A stretch of DNA of 64,000 nt, taken from positions 1 to 64,000 of the forward strand of contig WRDH01000007.1 of assembly GCA_009783555.1 (NCBI GenBank). Direction: 5' to 3'. The translations under genes and the position numbers were made by a program. Shown here one piece after another: positions 47,450-56,006 of the stretch. Each line of letters begins with the position of its first letter. The first letter of the stretch is position 1. The stretch comes from Oscillospiraceae bacterium (GTDB taxonomy: Bacteria > Bacillota > Clostridia > Oscillospirales > Oscillospiraceae). A model generated the notes under the pieces. The model was not told where the DNA came from and did not search any database. It worked only from the letters and a program-made list of their open reading frames with translations.

Positions 47450-47737
47450 ATGAGAACAAGCACATTGCCGGATGTTAGACCGGTATCTGATTTACGTCAA
47501 AATATGGCAGAGGTTATGAAGTCTATAGATACAGAAAATCGTCCGGTTATATTAACAAAGCACGGACGAGGTCGATATATTTTGCTAAGTATTGAAGACT
47601 ATAATAGAATAACAGCACTAAATGCTCTTTATGAAGTTATAGATGAAGGCATTGCAGACATTGAAGCCGGGCGAGCATCTGACTTCCGCGGGTTTGCACA
47701 AGAACTCCGGGGGAGTCATTTCATCCCTTTAGGGTGA
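47450..47737 (+). CDS. Phd/YefM-family antitoxin
   Basis: A 95-residue DNA-binding antitoxin starting at ATG 47450 after GGAG. The family fold is clear: VRPVSDLRQNMAEVMKSIDTENRPVILTKHGRGRYILLSIEDYNRI, followed by a flexible toxin-neutralising tail. A perfect palindrome upstream suggests autorepression. The expected RelE/ParE toxin gene is not intact: only a 20-codon frame with a toxin-like start follows (47752). It therefore looks like an orphan antitoxin that either lost its partner or acts on a toxin elsewhere. Confidence 0.88.
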   Translation: MRTSTLPDVRPVSDLRQNMAEVMKSIDTENRPVILTKHGRGRYILLSIEDYNRITALNALYEVIDEGIADIEAGRASDFRGFAQELRGSHFIPLG

Positions 47738-47751
47738 AAAGGATATGAAAA

Positions 47752-47814
47752 ATGGAAACATACAGAATTAATATTACATTTTCCCTTTTTGCCAGTTTGG
47801 ATACATATATGTAG
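47752..47814 (+). pseudogene. Possible RelE/ParE toxin remnant
   Basis: A 20-codon frame, METYRINITFSLFASLDTYM, begins 15 bp after the antitoxin stop behind AAAAGGAT. Its beginning resembles ParE/RelE toxins (YRV-I-TP-A--DL--I). It ends at TAG; no continuation is evident in other frames. Too short for certainty. Confidence 0.4.
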
Positions 47815-47970
47815 TGAGGGCTTATTTTGAAATTTAGCTAATCAAGTAAGCTTAACAAATTACTATGTAACATAAGTATACGAACCAAGTCCCTGTACCA
47901 CACTATTATAAGTAGGAAGTCCTGTATAAATTTGCTAAAATATTTCCGTATTCAACAATGAGGAAAAGTT

Positions 47971-50238
47971 ATGGGAACATCAAAGAAACTGATATCGACA
48001 CTTTTATTTGTAATAATCGTGTTCACTCTCGTAGCATGCCGCAATGCCGACAACGATGACAAAGATGGTTCATTTCTGAACAACACGGACAATATTGACA
48101 ATACTGATATTGAGAAATACATCTATATTCCACATGAAATAAGTATCAGCAACTCAGATATGTTCAGATACCCTGTTAGCGGTGCAATAGCGCATGGTGA
48201 GCACATTGTTTACTGGTATCACGATTATATGAATCTTACAATAGCAAAACTGATGCCTGACGGGGAAAGCCGCGTTGAGGTCCATTTTCCCGTATCGGAC
48301 AGACTGCATGAAGCAAAAGGGTTATTCATTACAAAAGACAATCATTATGCTCTTGTTGTCTCTACTGTTGATATCAACGATGTTGCAACAATTCACTATA
48401 TTGTATATGACGGGCATGGCACAGAAATCTTAAGCCGGGAGTTACTCGACATTCCCCGATATTCGGATTCTTTTACCCAAATTGAGTATGTCGTTATAAC
48501 AGAAGACAACATCGCTGTAGTGACCGGCAACAATAACAATCAAACACTCTATATACTTACCACTGACGGAATTTTACTAGGCGAGATTGATACAAATGCA
48601 ATACAGGGAATTACACGGTTGAGAGATAATCGTGTTGCGGCTATTTTTACCGCAGGGTCAACAAGCTCCTTACGGGAAATTGATTTTATAATAGGCAGTT
48701 GGGGTGATACATACCAACTTTCCATTAACAGCGCTGAGCAAGTAGTTCCGGCAGAAACCGAATCCCCTTTTGACTTTTTCGTTATTTCCGAGGGTTATCT
48801 TGTCGGATATGTGCTGGAGTTGAGTAAATATACACCACTCATTAACTGGCTTGAATCAGGGATTGTTGTGTCACCGCAGCATCATATCGGCATGCTTTCC
48901 AATAATGACATTTTTGTAATGCAGTCAGAGTATGTACAAACCATCGGCGGCAGTAGCGTTTTTACACACCTGACTATGCTAAAGCGCAACTTACGGGCAG
49001 ATGCGGATTTGCAAAGAACGGTAATAACTATTGGCGGTCTGTTTCTTCGACAGGAACTACTAAACGAGATTGCTGCATTTAACTTGGAAAGCAGCGATTA
49101 CCGGATTGAGATACGAGAATACTTTTCAGAGGATTTGGGCTATGAAGGAAGCTCGCTTCGTATGAATGTTGAGCTGATAACCGGCAGGGGTCCGGACATC
49201 ATTGTAAATAATTATTTTTACGGAAACATCGAATTTCTGGCTGACCTTTATACATTTATTGATGCAGACCCTTCTATTAACCGCACAGATTTTTTCCCGA
49301 ATGTACTAAAAACTATGGAGAGAGCCGACGGCACACTGCCATTCGTCACAAACGAGTTTTCGATATCTACTATGATAGCGTTGCGTGGAACTGCGCAGCT
49401 ATTAACTCCGCTTACATTTGATAGTATTTTGCAAAACCTTGATGAATCAAGCCCATATAGCTTAGCCGGTGAGCTTTATACAAAAAGCTTTTTTATACAT
49501 GTCATTTTGGGAGATTCCAATTCTTTTATTGATTGGGATAACGGGAAAGCGAATTTTGATAATGAAGAGTTTATCAATTTGTTAGAAGTCGCAGAACGAT
49601 TACCTGATGATTCTGACCGGAGATATTTGGATATGGCAGATGAGTATAAAAGGCTTCGTGACGGAAGCCAGACGTTGGTGCGATTATCTTTATATGATAT
49701 TAATACTTTCAGAATCGCACAGGCAGTAATAGGAGATATTGTTGCCGTAGGGATTCCGGCTCCCGCAGGAGGACAAAATATTGTCAATATCAAACCATGG
49801 GGAGACATCGGCATATATGCCAACTCGCCAAATCAGGAAGCTGCGTGGAGTTTTGTAAGGCGATTGCTGTTGCCGGATGCTTATTTTATTTCACCTTCAT
49901 CTGTGATTCCATTGCGTATTGATTTGTTTGACGAGCTAATCGCCGAATCAATGACTCCGAAATTTTGGGAGTTTGATGACCCGAGAATCGGTGCTGTAGC
50001 CGGAGATGAAGAGCCGCAAATTCAGTTTGGCATAGAAATATATGCTATGACTGAAGAAGAAGCACTGGAAATCCGCTCAATAATCGACAGTGCCGTTGCA
50101 GGTTCACGCTTCAACAGTATAATAGCAGCAATTATAGACGAAGAAGTTCAATCATTCTTAAATGGCATAAGATCATCAGCAGACACAGCAAGAATTATCC
50201 AAAATCGTGTACAACGATACTTCGACGAACAAGAGTAG
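47971..50238 (+). CDS. Large binding-protein-like lipoprotein, paralogue 1
   Basis: A 755-residue lipoprotein (lipobox TLVAC, start behind GAGG). Residues about 50-350 contain beta-rich repeats (FITKDNHYALVV, VVITEDNIAVVTG, GITRLRDNRVAAIF) suggesting a propeller-like sensor domain. From about residue 358 (TVITIGGLFLRQELLNEIAAFN) to the end it resembles an SBP_bac_1 sugar-binding fold, ending ADTARIIQNRVQRYFDEQE. The fusion is about twice the length of ordinary binding proteins. No permease is adjacent. The next gene is a paralogue, and a third copy survives only as a C-terminal fragment at 53261. Probably a surface sensor or receptor; ligand unknown. Confidence 0.8.
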   Translation: MGTSKKLISTLLFVIIVFTLVACRNADNDDKDGSFLNNTDNIDNTDIEKYIYIPHEISISNSDMFRYPVSGAIAHGEHIVYWYHDYMNLTIAKLMPDGESRVEVHFPVSDRLHEAKGLFITKDNHYALVVSTVDINDVATIHYIVYDGHGTEILSRELLDIPRYSDSFTQIEYVVITEDNIAVVTGNNNNQTLYILTTDGILLGEIDTNAIQGITRLRDNRVAAIFTAGSTSSLREIDFIIGSWGDTYQLSINSAEQVVPAETESPFDFFVISEGYLVGYVLELSKYTPLINWLESGIVVSPQHHIGMLSNNDIFVMQSEYVQTIGGSSVFTHLTMLKRNLRADADLQRTVITIGGLFLRQELLNEIAAFNLESSDYRIEIREYFSEDLGYEGSSLRMNVELITGRGPDIIVNNYFYGNIEFLADLYTFIDADPSINRTDFFPNVLKTMERADGTLPFVTNEFSISTMIALRGTAQLLTPLTFDSILQNLDESSPYSLAGELYTKSFFIHVILGDSNSFIDWDNGKANFDNEEFINLLEVAERLPDDSDRRYLDMADEYKRLRDGSQTLVRLSLYDINTFRIAQAVIGDIVAVGIPAPAGGQNIVNIKPWGDIGIYANSPNQEAAWSFVRRLLLPDAYFISPSSVIPLRIDLFDELIAESMTPKFWEFDDPRIGAVAGDEEPQIQFGIEIYAMTEEEALEIRSIIDSAVAGSRFNSIIAAIIDEEVQSFLNGIRSSADTARIIQNRVQRYFDEQE

Positions 50239-50435
50239 GTACTTACTTAGGGGTTCGATATAGAAATATATGATAAACGGATAGTATAAGCAGCATTTCT
50301 AAAATCAGTCATGAAAAATGTCAAACTGCTTGATTATTCAGACTTTCTAACGTATTTTGCTGTTGTATTACTGTTAGATGAGTAATGATTGTCAAAATTG
50401 CATGAGGAAATTAATTTTGGAGATGGGATGATGGT

Positions 50436-52784
50436 ATGAGTAGTTACAAAGCTTCTGTTATGAGAAAACGAATTTTAACAATCTTTATTTGCTTTTTTGT
50501 GCTATTGTTTACCGCTTGTGCCAAATCGGAAATAGACGAGAACTCTGTTACAACGACTTATTTCGACACATACATCTACTTGTCAAATCCAGTAGTATTA
50601 CCTGATTTCGGAGATATAAAACCGGAAGCCGTGGTGGTACAAAACGACCGCATTTACTATTGTTATGTTGAGTGGGAGTCATCAGAGTTATATAGCCGGA
50701 CGACTCTTACGGTTGTGAGCCTAACCGTTGACGGGCATGAGAGTTGGCGAACACAGGTACCTTTTGACCAATATGTGAACATTAAAGGCTTCCGAATCAA
50801 AGACAACGATACTATTGCTGTTTTTGCGATGCAGTGGAACACAACCGATTTTGGTATTGCCGGAAACTATTTTTATGCAGAGTATGACATTGAAGGCACC
50901 GAGTTGGTTAAAAAGTATTATACAGAATTACTGCAAGACCTTGCTCATGCGTTTGACATACTACAAGTTGTTATAACAGAAAGTGGTAACATAGCAATTA
51001 CCGCACACGATGAGCGGGGTATCACACTACACATTATAAATTCCATGAATGAATCAGTGTCAGAGCTTCATCTTAATGCTGACACTCATCGCAGTGCCAA
51101 TAGTATGGTGGCGACAAAGGATGACCGTGTGCTTGTGCTTGACATTCACGAAGATGATACCGTGTTACGAGAAGTCGATCTCATCAGCAAATCTTGGGTC
51201 AGCACACATCCGGTTAATTGTGGAATCTCGTCCGCTGTTTTTCCTGCGGGAAGCACTGATTTTGATTTGATTATTTCCGACAGGGATTATCTCTATGGCT
51301 ATAGTCTTCAAACAAATGAGCAAACCACTCTGCTCAGTTGGGTCGAAACAGGGCTTGTCAATTTGCAAGATGCTTATATTGGTATGTTTAGCGATGGGAG
51401 CATATCTGTTTTACTGCAGCAGCAGGGTAACTATGATAGTCAAGGCATTATGCTCTATATTTTAAACCCATTTCCAAGAGTTGATCTTACCGGGAAGATA
51501 ACGCTGACCTTAGGGGGTGTGCATATTCCTAATGAAACCCTTGAAGCGGTGGTGGAGTTTAACTTAAATAACACAGCTTACCGGATTGTTGTTGAAGATT
51601 ATGCGCAGTTCGCAGGTGGCTGGGAGGCGGGGCTTACCCGACTGCAGATTGATTTGATGACGGGTGGTGGTCCCGATTTGATACTTAACAGCTTCAATAT
51701 GTTGCCTGAACAAGGTCCATATCTGGATTTATACCCGTTTATTGATAATGATCCGGTGATTAACCGTGCGGATTTTTTCTCTAATTTTTTGCTGGCTTTA
51801 GAGAATTCGGATGGTATATTACCGATGATAACCAATGGCGTTAGCATAAGAACAATGATAGGTACGGCAGAGACTGTAGGGCATATCGACAAATGGACAC
51901 TTTCGGAGCTTCTTGCGTTAGTCGAAGGGTCATCCGGTTTATCACATCCTATAGGTACACATATGATGAGCCTGTTATTTATCAGCGACATTGTCAGGTT
52001 CTCCGGCATGGGTTTTCTTGATATGCATACATATACAGCCGACTTAGATAATGCCGCTTTCATTGAGGTTCTTGAACTTTCGAGAAAATTTCCCCGGACA
52101 TGGGAAGAGGTAGGGACGATACTCCGTTCTCATCCGGATGAGTATCTGAGGATACTACGGGGTGAGCAAGCCCTGAGAGCGGTAACTTTGTTCGAGCTTG
52201 AAGACTATCATCTTGCTGCGGAACTTTTTGGCAATGATTTGCAAGTTATTGGTTTTCCCTCAATTAACGGGGGTGTGCATATCATTGAGACAATGGTTGA
52301 AATGGGGATAAATGCTTCTTCGGAACATCCGGATGGTGCTTGGGAGTTTCTGCGGGGCTTCCTGTTACCGGCAACACCGTCATCGATGGTTTACATGGGC
52401 AGTAATTTCGGATTCCCCTTGCGTATAGATTTATTTGAAGCTTTAGTCGCTGATGCTCCGGCACCACACTATATACTCGATCTTTCTTCCGGCAATCTTG
52501 TTGAAATGCCACCAACGCATTTTCTGACAGATATGACTGCTGCGGGAACACCTATCAGTTACGAAGTAACATTGACTCCAATGTCAGACGTTGCAGCAAA
52601 CAATCTGCGATCTATAGTTACATCCGCGCAATCCGGCTATGCCCGATACAGTCCCGAGCTGTGGGATATTATAGCAGGAGACCTTGCAGCATTTTACGAT
52701 GATGCGAAAACTGCGGAAGAAACCGCACAAATCATGCAAAACCGCCTGCAAAGATACTTGAGCGAGCAGCAGGTGATAAACTGA
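50436..52784 (+). CDS. Large binding-protein-like lipoprotein, paralogue 2
   Basis: A 782-residue lipoprotein (lipobox LFTAC) with the same layout as the gene at 47971: N-terminal beta-repeat region (GFRIKDNDTIAVFAM, VVITESGNIAITAHDERG), then an SBP_bac_1-like domain from about residue 350 (KITLTLGGVHIPNETLEAVVEFN). The C-terminus ETAQIMQNRLQRYLSEQQ matches its paralogue. ATG 50436 has GGAG at a long 13-nt distance; a later ATG (50460) starts right at the signal peptide but lacks a site. The 91-bp direct repeat follows directly. Diverged paralogues in tandem suggest different ligands. Confidence 0.8.
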   Translation: MSSYKASVMRKRILTIFICFFVLLFTACAKSEIDENSVTTTYFDTYIYLSNPVVLPDFGDIKPEAVVVQNDRIYYCYVEWESSELYSRTTLTVVSLTVDGHESWRTQVPFDQYVNIKGFRIKDNDTIAVFAMQWNTTDFGIAGNYFYAEYDIEGTELVKKYYTELLQDLAHAFDILQVVITESGNIAITAHDERGITLHIINSMNESVSELHLNADTHRSANSMVATKDDRVLVLDIHEDDTVLREVDLISKSWVSTHPVNCGISSAVFPAGSTDFDLIISDRDYLYGYSLQTNEQTTLLSWVETGLVNLQDAYIGMFSDGSISVLLQQQGNYDSQGIMLYILNPFPRVDLTGKITLTLGGVHIPNETLEAVVEFNLNNTAYRIVVEDYAQFAGGWEAGLTRLQIDLMTGGGPDLILNSFNMLPEQGPYLDLYPFIDNDPVINRADFFSNFLLALENSDGILPMITNGVSIRTMIGTAETVGHIDKWTLSELLALVEGSSGLSHPIGTHMMSLLFISDIVRFSGMGFLDMHTYTADLDNAAFIEVLELSRKFPRTWEEVGTILRSHPDEYLRILRGEQALRAVTLFELEDYHLAAELFGNDLQVIGFPSINGGVHIIETMVEMGINASSEHPDGAWEFLRGFLLPATPSSMVYMGSNFGFPLRIDLFEALVADAPAPHYILDLSSGNLVEMPPTHFLTDMTAAGTPISYEVTLTPMSDVAANNLRSIVTSAQSGYARYSPELWDIIAGDLAAFYDDAKTAEETAQIMQNRLQRYLSEQQVIN

Positions 52785-52794
52785 CAGATCACGA

Positions 52795-52885
52795 GACAAG
52801 GGGACGGTTCATCTGTCCCATGACTTAGAAATACAGACATTACAAGAATATAGTTGATTATGAAAGCATTGATGAAATCTTTACT
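52795..52885. repeat. 91-bp direct repeat, right copy
   Basis: Matches 47290-47380 in the same orientation, exactly 5505 bp away. It starts 10 bp after the stop of the second binding-protein gene. Confidence 0.9.
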
Positions 52886-52951
52886 TTTTCTTTCTGCGGT
52901 AGTATAATAGGCAGTAGAAATATACAGCATTTATGGGAAAGGATGAGTATA

Positions 52952-53194
52952 ATGTACGAGAGTATTGGGAACCTTCGCATGTCAGACAATGAAGCATCAG
53001 AGCGTTATCCAGACAGTTATATAGCTATGCGTAAGGATAGCAGAACAAGTCAGATGGGAACAGTATTGTATATTGGTGACAATCAAAGTGAACTGATGAA
53101 GCTTATTTTAAATCTTGATGATTCAACATTCTGCGGAATTAATATCGGCATGAACTTGAAGTGTACATTGGGAGGAGTTGTATCTGGTGCCTGA
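52952..53194 (+). CDS. Small conserved-type protein of unknown function
   Basis: An 80-residue soluble protein beginning MYESIGNLRMSDNEASERYP after GGAAAGGATG. It contains GTVLYIGDNQSELMKLI and ends in GGVVSGA. It resembles small clostridial proteins that precede an aspartyl-protease-like or similar small gene, but I cannot name the family. It overlaps by 8 bp a following truncated reading frame (53187), which suggests it was once the first gene of a coupled pair. Confidence 0.6.
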   Translation: MYESIGNLRMSDNEASERYPDSYIAMRKDSRTSQMGTVLYIGDNQSELMKLILNLDDSTFCGINIGMNLKCTLGGVVSGA

Positions 53195-53279
53195 AATAAT
53201 TCTTGATCAACTCGGCTTCGCATTTATCGATGTATACATTAGAGCCATGAATACCCCAGCTATGACATGGAGGGTGTGA
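53187..53279 (+). pseudogene. Truncated 30-codon frame coupled to the small gene
   Basis: A GTG start behind GGGAGGAG gives VPEIILDQLGFAFIDVYIRA and ends after 30 codons. The first 20 residues look like a real protein N-terminus; the rest runs over the binding-protein fragment in another frame. It appears to be a gene cut off at a junction near 53240-53260. Confidence 0.5.
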
Positions 53280-53368
53280 TTGACTATCTAAACGGCACCA
53301 ACGACATAGATAATACCATCAGAATTATCCAAAGCCGCGCCGGAAGATATGTATCAGAACGTTCATAG
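53261..53368 (+). pseudogene. C-terminal fragment of a third binding-protein-like gene
   Basis: 35 codons plus TAG read YDMEGVIDYLNGTNDIDNT then IRIIQSRAGRYVSERS. This matches the ends of the intact paralogues (TARIIQNRVQRYFDEQE, TAQIMQNRLQRYLSEQQ) and of SBP_bac_1 proteins generally. A stop lies just upstream in frame, so only the 3' end remains. Confidence 0.75.
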
Positions 53369-53560
53369 GAAATAAGTACAATTCTTTTCTTGCATATTTG
53401 TTGATTAGGTTATAAGCATAACAGACTTGTGCTAAACAAAAACGCGAATATCTTGATAATGCAAACTATCTGCGGTACAATGATGCGGTATAATCGTTAG
53501 GTAGTCTACGATTGCACAGAATCAAGATGTTCGTGTATTTATATTAGTTATGAGAGTGTT

Positions 53561-54613
53561 ATGGATTTTATTACATACAACTTGGAATGGTATAAAAAGA
53601 GATTGGATTATTATGTTCGATTACAAGAAAAGGGCAATGCCCTGAAAGAAACAGTACATGAAGCAAAAGTCCTACATAAGTTTCTGGAAGATATAAATGA
53701 TGAAGGTTATTGCGATACATACGATTTGTTTCAGAATCGTTTGCAAGCTACACAGACTTTAGAGACATTTATCAGTTCAAATCGCGACTCACCATTTTTG
53801 CTAATCAAAAAAGCACCTGTTTACAACGAGTTGAGTTACAAACATAATGAAATACCCTTGCAGCAATATCTTGATTCAATATCGGAATCACCGGAACGAG
53901 CAAGCCTATTACTAAAAATAAAAAGCAATTCTTTTTATGAGAAGATACACTCTTTTAGCCGATGGGTTTACGAATCAATCCCCCCGGACACGGCAGTAAT
54001 ATTCCTGCTGCGTGACACATTGCTTCCATATCTGGCTTTCAACAAGTGGAATAAAGATAATACAAAACTTGCAATACCGTTATTAATAGGAAGAAAGTTT
54101 CTATTTCAGTTCGGCAACGGGGATTTAATATATAATAGCATCTGCGATGCTGTGTATACTGCTTTATATGATACTGAAAATACTCCATACATGTTTCAAG
54201 ATTCTTCAGAAGAGCAAATAAGAATAGCGGTGGAAGATAACGAACTATTAAGCGATGCAATCATAAAAATACTATCAGACATTCAATCCCCGAATATTTT
54301 TGTTGTTGAAACTGGGGTGCATGGGACAATGCCGCTCCTTCTCAGAGTATTTGATAATCGCATAAAACATATCATGCTCTATACAACATTACCGTGGTTT
54401 TATTCTGCATGGGGACAAAGCCTCTATACCAGAAACTACGAGGAATTACGCCTCTTTGAAACTCTAAATTGTCAAGATCTCATGTTTTCATTTTCTTCAT
54501 TAAAAGATGATGGGTTTTATATAAAGGAAATCGATGACAACACCATTTTTAACGAATCATTGGCAGAACTGAATTATTGGAAGCAAATAATATGTGCTTC
54601 TGAATATGCTTAA
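53561..54613 (+). CDS. Protein of unknown function, possible phosphoribosyltransferase-like fold
   Basis: A 350-residue soluble protein. Residues about 1-130 are mostly helical. From about 145 it alternates predicted strands and helices: AVIFLLRDTLLPYLAFNKW, LAIPLLIGRKFL, then NIFVVETGVHGTMPLLL near residue 250. The last segment recalls the ETG/DTG-type loop of phosphoribosyltransferases and related cytosolic proteins, but the match is weak. No ribosome site stands out; GAGAGTGTT precedes the ATG. It has no obvious operon partner and lies opposite the zeta-like kinase gene. I do not recognise the family. Confidence 0.65.
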   Translation: MDFITYNLEWYKKRLDYYVRLQEKGNALKETVHEAKVLHKFLEDINDEGYCDTYDLFQNRLQATQTLETFISSNRDSPFLLIKKAPVYNELSYKHNEIPLQQYLDSISESPERASLLLKIKSNSFYEKIHSFSRWVYESIPPDTAVIFLLRDTLLPYLAFNKWNKDNTKLAIPLLIGRKFLFQFGNGDLIYNSICDAVYTALYDTENTPYMFQDSSEEQIRIAVEDNELLSDAIIKILSDIQSPNIFVVETGVHGTMPLLLRVFDNRIKHIMLYTTLPWFYSAWGQSLYTRNYEELRLFETLNCQDLMFSFSSLKDDGFYIKEIDDNTIFNESLAELNYWKQIICASEYA

Positions 54614-54652
54614 TAAGCAAAACTGTATTGTGAGCTTTTGTAATCGTCAAAA

Positions 54653-55219
54653 CTATTTATGCGGCGATAAATAGGCTATCAACTCTTCGAGCCACTGCGG
54701 TTTATTGTCTCCTTTGCATATAATCTCGCCATTTTTATACTCACCAACGGCAACAAAACCGTTTTCGTTATCAAATAAATGAACTTCATCGCAGTATGGA
54801 AGTACTTTTGTTAAATCGTCAAATCTCTTTCCGTAACGCCGCCTGACATCATCGGTTTGTATATTATGACCGCCTTTACTGACCCTATTATCAATTCGTT
54901 TCACAGACTCGTCGCAAGTATTAAGGCATATATAAAGCATCCGAACAATATAACCCTTTTCTTTTGCCTCTTTTACAGTTTTCTCGACTCTTATACCCGA
55001 AAGTGTCGTTTCTTGTCCGAACGATACGTTCTTAACAAGAAACTCGTTAATTTTTCTGATTGCTACCTTTCCTGCATCGACAGGTTTGAGACCGCTATAA
55101 AAAGCAATCTTATCTACATCGATTACATAACCAAGATCATTGCGCTCGGCTTTTAATACACCGGTCAAACTTGATTTTCCAACACCGTTAACTCCCGCGA
55201 TAATAGTATAAATTGGCAT
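54653..55219 (-). CDS. Zeta-toxin-like P-loop kinase
   Basis: A 188-residue nucleotide-binding protein. The Walker A motif is GVNGVGKSS; downstream are IDVDKIA, QETTLSG, a GYIVRMLYICLN strand, RIDNRVSKGGHNIQTDDVRRRY and a C-terminal helix. This is the layout of zeta-toxin/UDP-GlcNAc-kinase-like proteins, many of which are solitary chromosomal genes. No epsilon antitoxin gene is visible next to it. It may phosphorylate a small molecule; toxicity is not implied by sequence alone. It ends 40 bp from the convergent gene at 54613. Confidence 0.85.
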   Translation of the reverse strand: MPIYTIIAGVNGVGKSSLTGVLKAERNDLGYVIDVDKIAFYSGLKPVDAGKVAIRKINEFLVKNVSFGQETTLSGIRVEKTVKEAKEKGYIVRMLYICLNTCDESVKRIDNRVSKGGHNIQTDDVRRRYGKRFDDLTKVLPYCDEVHLFDNENGFVAVGEYKNGEIICKGDNKPQWLEELIAYLSPHK

Positions 55220-55300
55220 TATTCAGCAACCCCCATTCCTGTCACAAATCTCTTTGGACACAAGTATACTTCATACAGTCCGCTTTTTCAAGACGGGGGA

Positions 55301-55374
55301 CAAGACAGGGGGACGGTTCATCTGTCTTTGCTCATTCGTACCTTAGATAAGACAGATGAACCGTCCCCTGTCTT
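55301..55374. repeat. GGGGACGG repeats as an inverted pair
   Basis: Forward copy 55301-55329 and reverse copy 55349-55374 form a hairpin of about 26 bp with a 20-bp loop. Together with AT-rich flanks they fill the 299-bp gap between the zeta-like gene and 55519. No gene is seen in the gap. Confidence 0.88.
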
Positions 55375-55518
55375 TAAGCTGTTGACTTTGTAATGACTCA
55401 AAAGTTTATCATAACTATCGGAACTTTTTTTTGATGAAATCGTCTAAAGTACCGGGTTTTGTTTACAGCATTTGTTCGTTTCAACGCTTGCACTACAAAC
55501 CAATAGAGGAGTATTACA

Positions 55519-55899
55519 ATGAAAAGCACTTATAAAAAGAGAATCTTTTGGGCTGTCGGTACAGTTATAGCATTGTGCCTATGCTTCATACTATGCAGGT
55601 TTACATTTATAGAATCGCATGGTTCATATCAGTATCCGGTACTTTTACTTGTTGTCGGTATTGTCACCGTAATTCTTGCCGCAATTTTTGACGGGCGTAA
55701 AGTAATGATTAGTACCGTTGTGGGCTACATCGGCGGTTTTGCACTGGGGATAATATTCAATGTCGATGGAGTAGACCAAGGAGGCGGGGCAACAAATAAT
55801 TGGTGGATTATTTGGACTATTTCATTCATCGCGTTGATTGCTGCGGGGGTTATTTGGGAAGTAATTAGCAAATGTATATCAAATAAAAAAAGAGTGTAA
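55519..55899 (+). CDS. Small membrane protein
   Basis: A 126-residue protein with four hydrophobic helices (about residues 10-28, 38-56, 62-80 and 95-115), starting behind GAGGAG. The loop before the last helix is GVDQGGGATNNWW. No family is recognised. The helices and size resemble the minus-strand protein at 45902, but alignment is weak. It precedes the alpha-glucosidase gene by about 100 bp. Confidence 0.65.
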   Translation: MKSTYKKRIFWAVGTVIALCLCFILCRFTFIESHGSYQYPVLLLVVGIVTVILAAIFDGRKVMISTVVGYIGGFALGIIFNVDGVDQGGGATNNWWIIWTISFIALIAAGVIWEVISKCISNKKRV

Positions 55900-56006
55900 G
55901 CACCATCGACTTCGCCGACTAGACGGCGATATCCTTGACAACCTACTTGAAAAAGCACGCAGATTTCTGGTATAATGTCAAAAAACACTACAGATGGAGT
56001 GCTTGC

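Noticed and set aside
52861..52911. 15-codon frame MKALMKSLLFLSAVV resembling a tiny hydrophobic peptide gene
   Set aside because: In the other copy of the 91-bp repeat the frame stops after eight codons, so it is not conserved.
53561..54613. Toxin of a pair with the zeta-like kinase
   Set aside because: The genes are convergent with separate ends, and neither resembles an epsilon antitoxin.
55440..55515. Fragment of a transposase or of the 45902 gene upstream of 55519
   Set aside because: A 17-base match to 45902 and a short FQRLHYKP-like frame could both arise by chance at this length.
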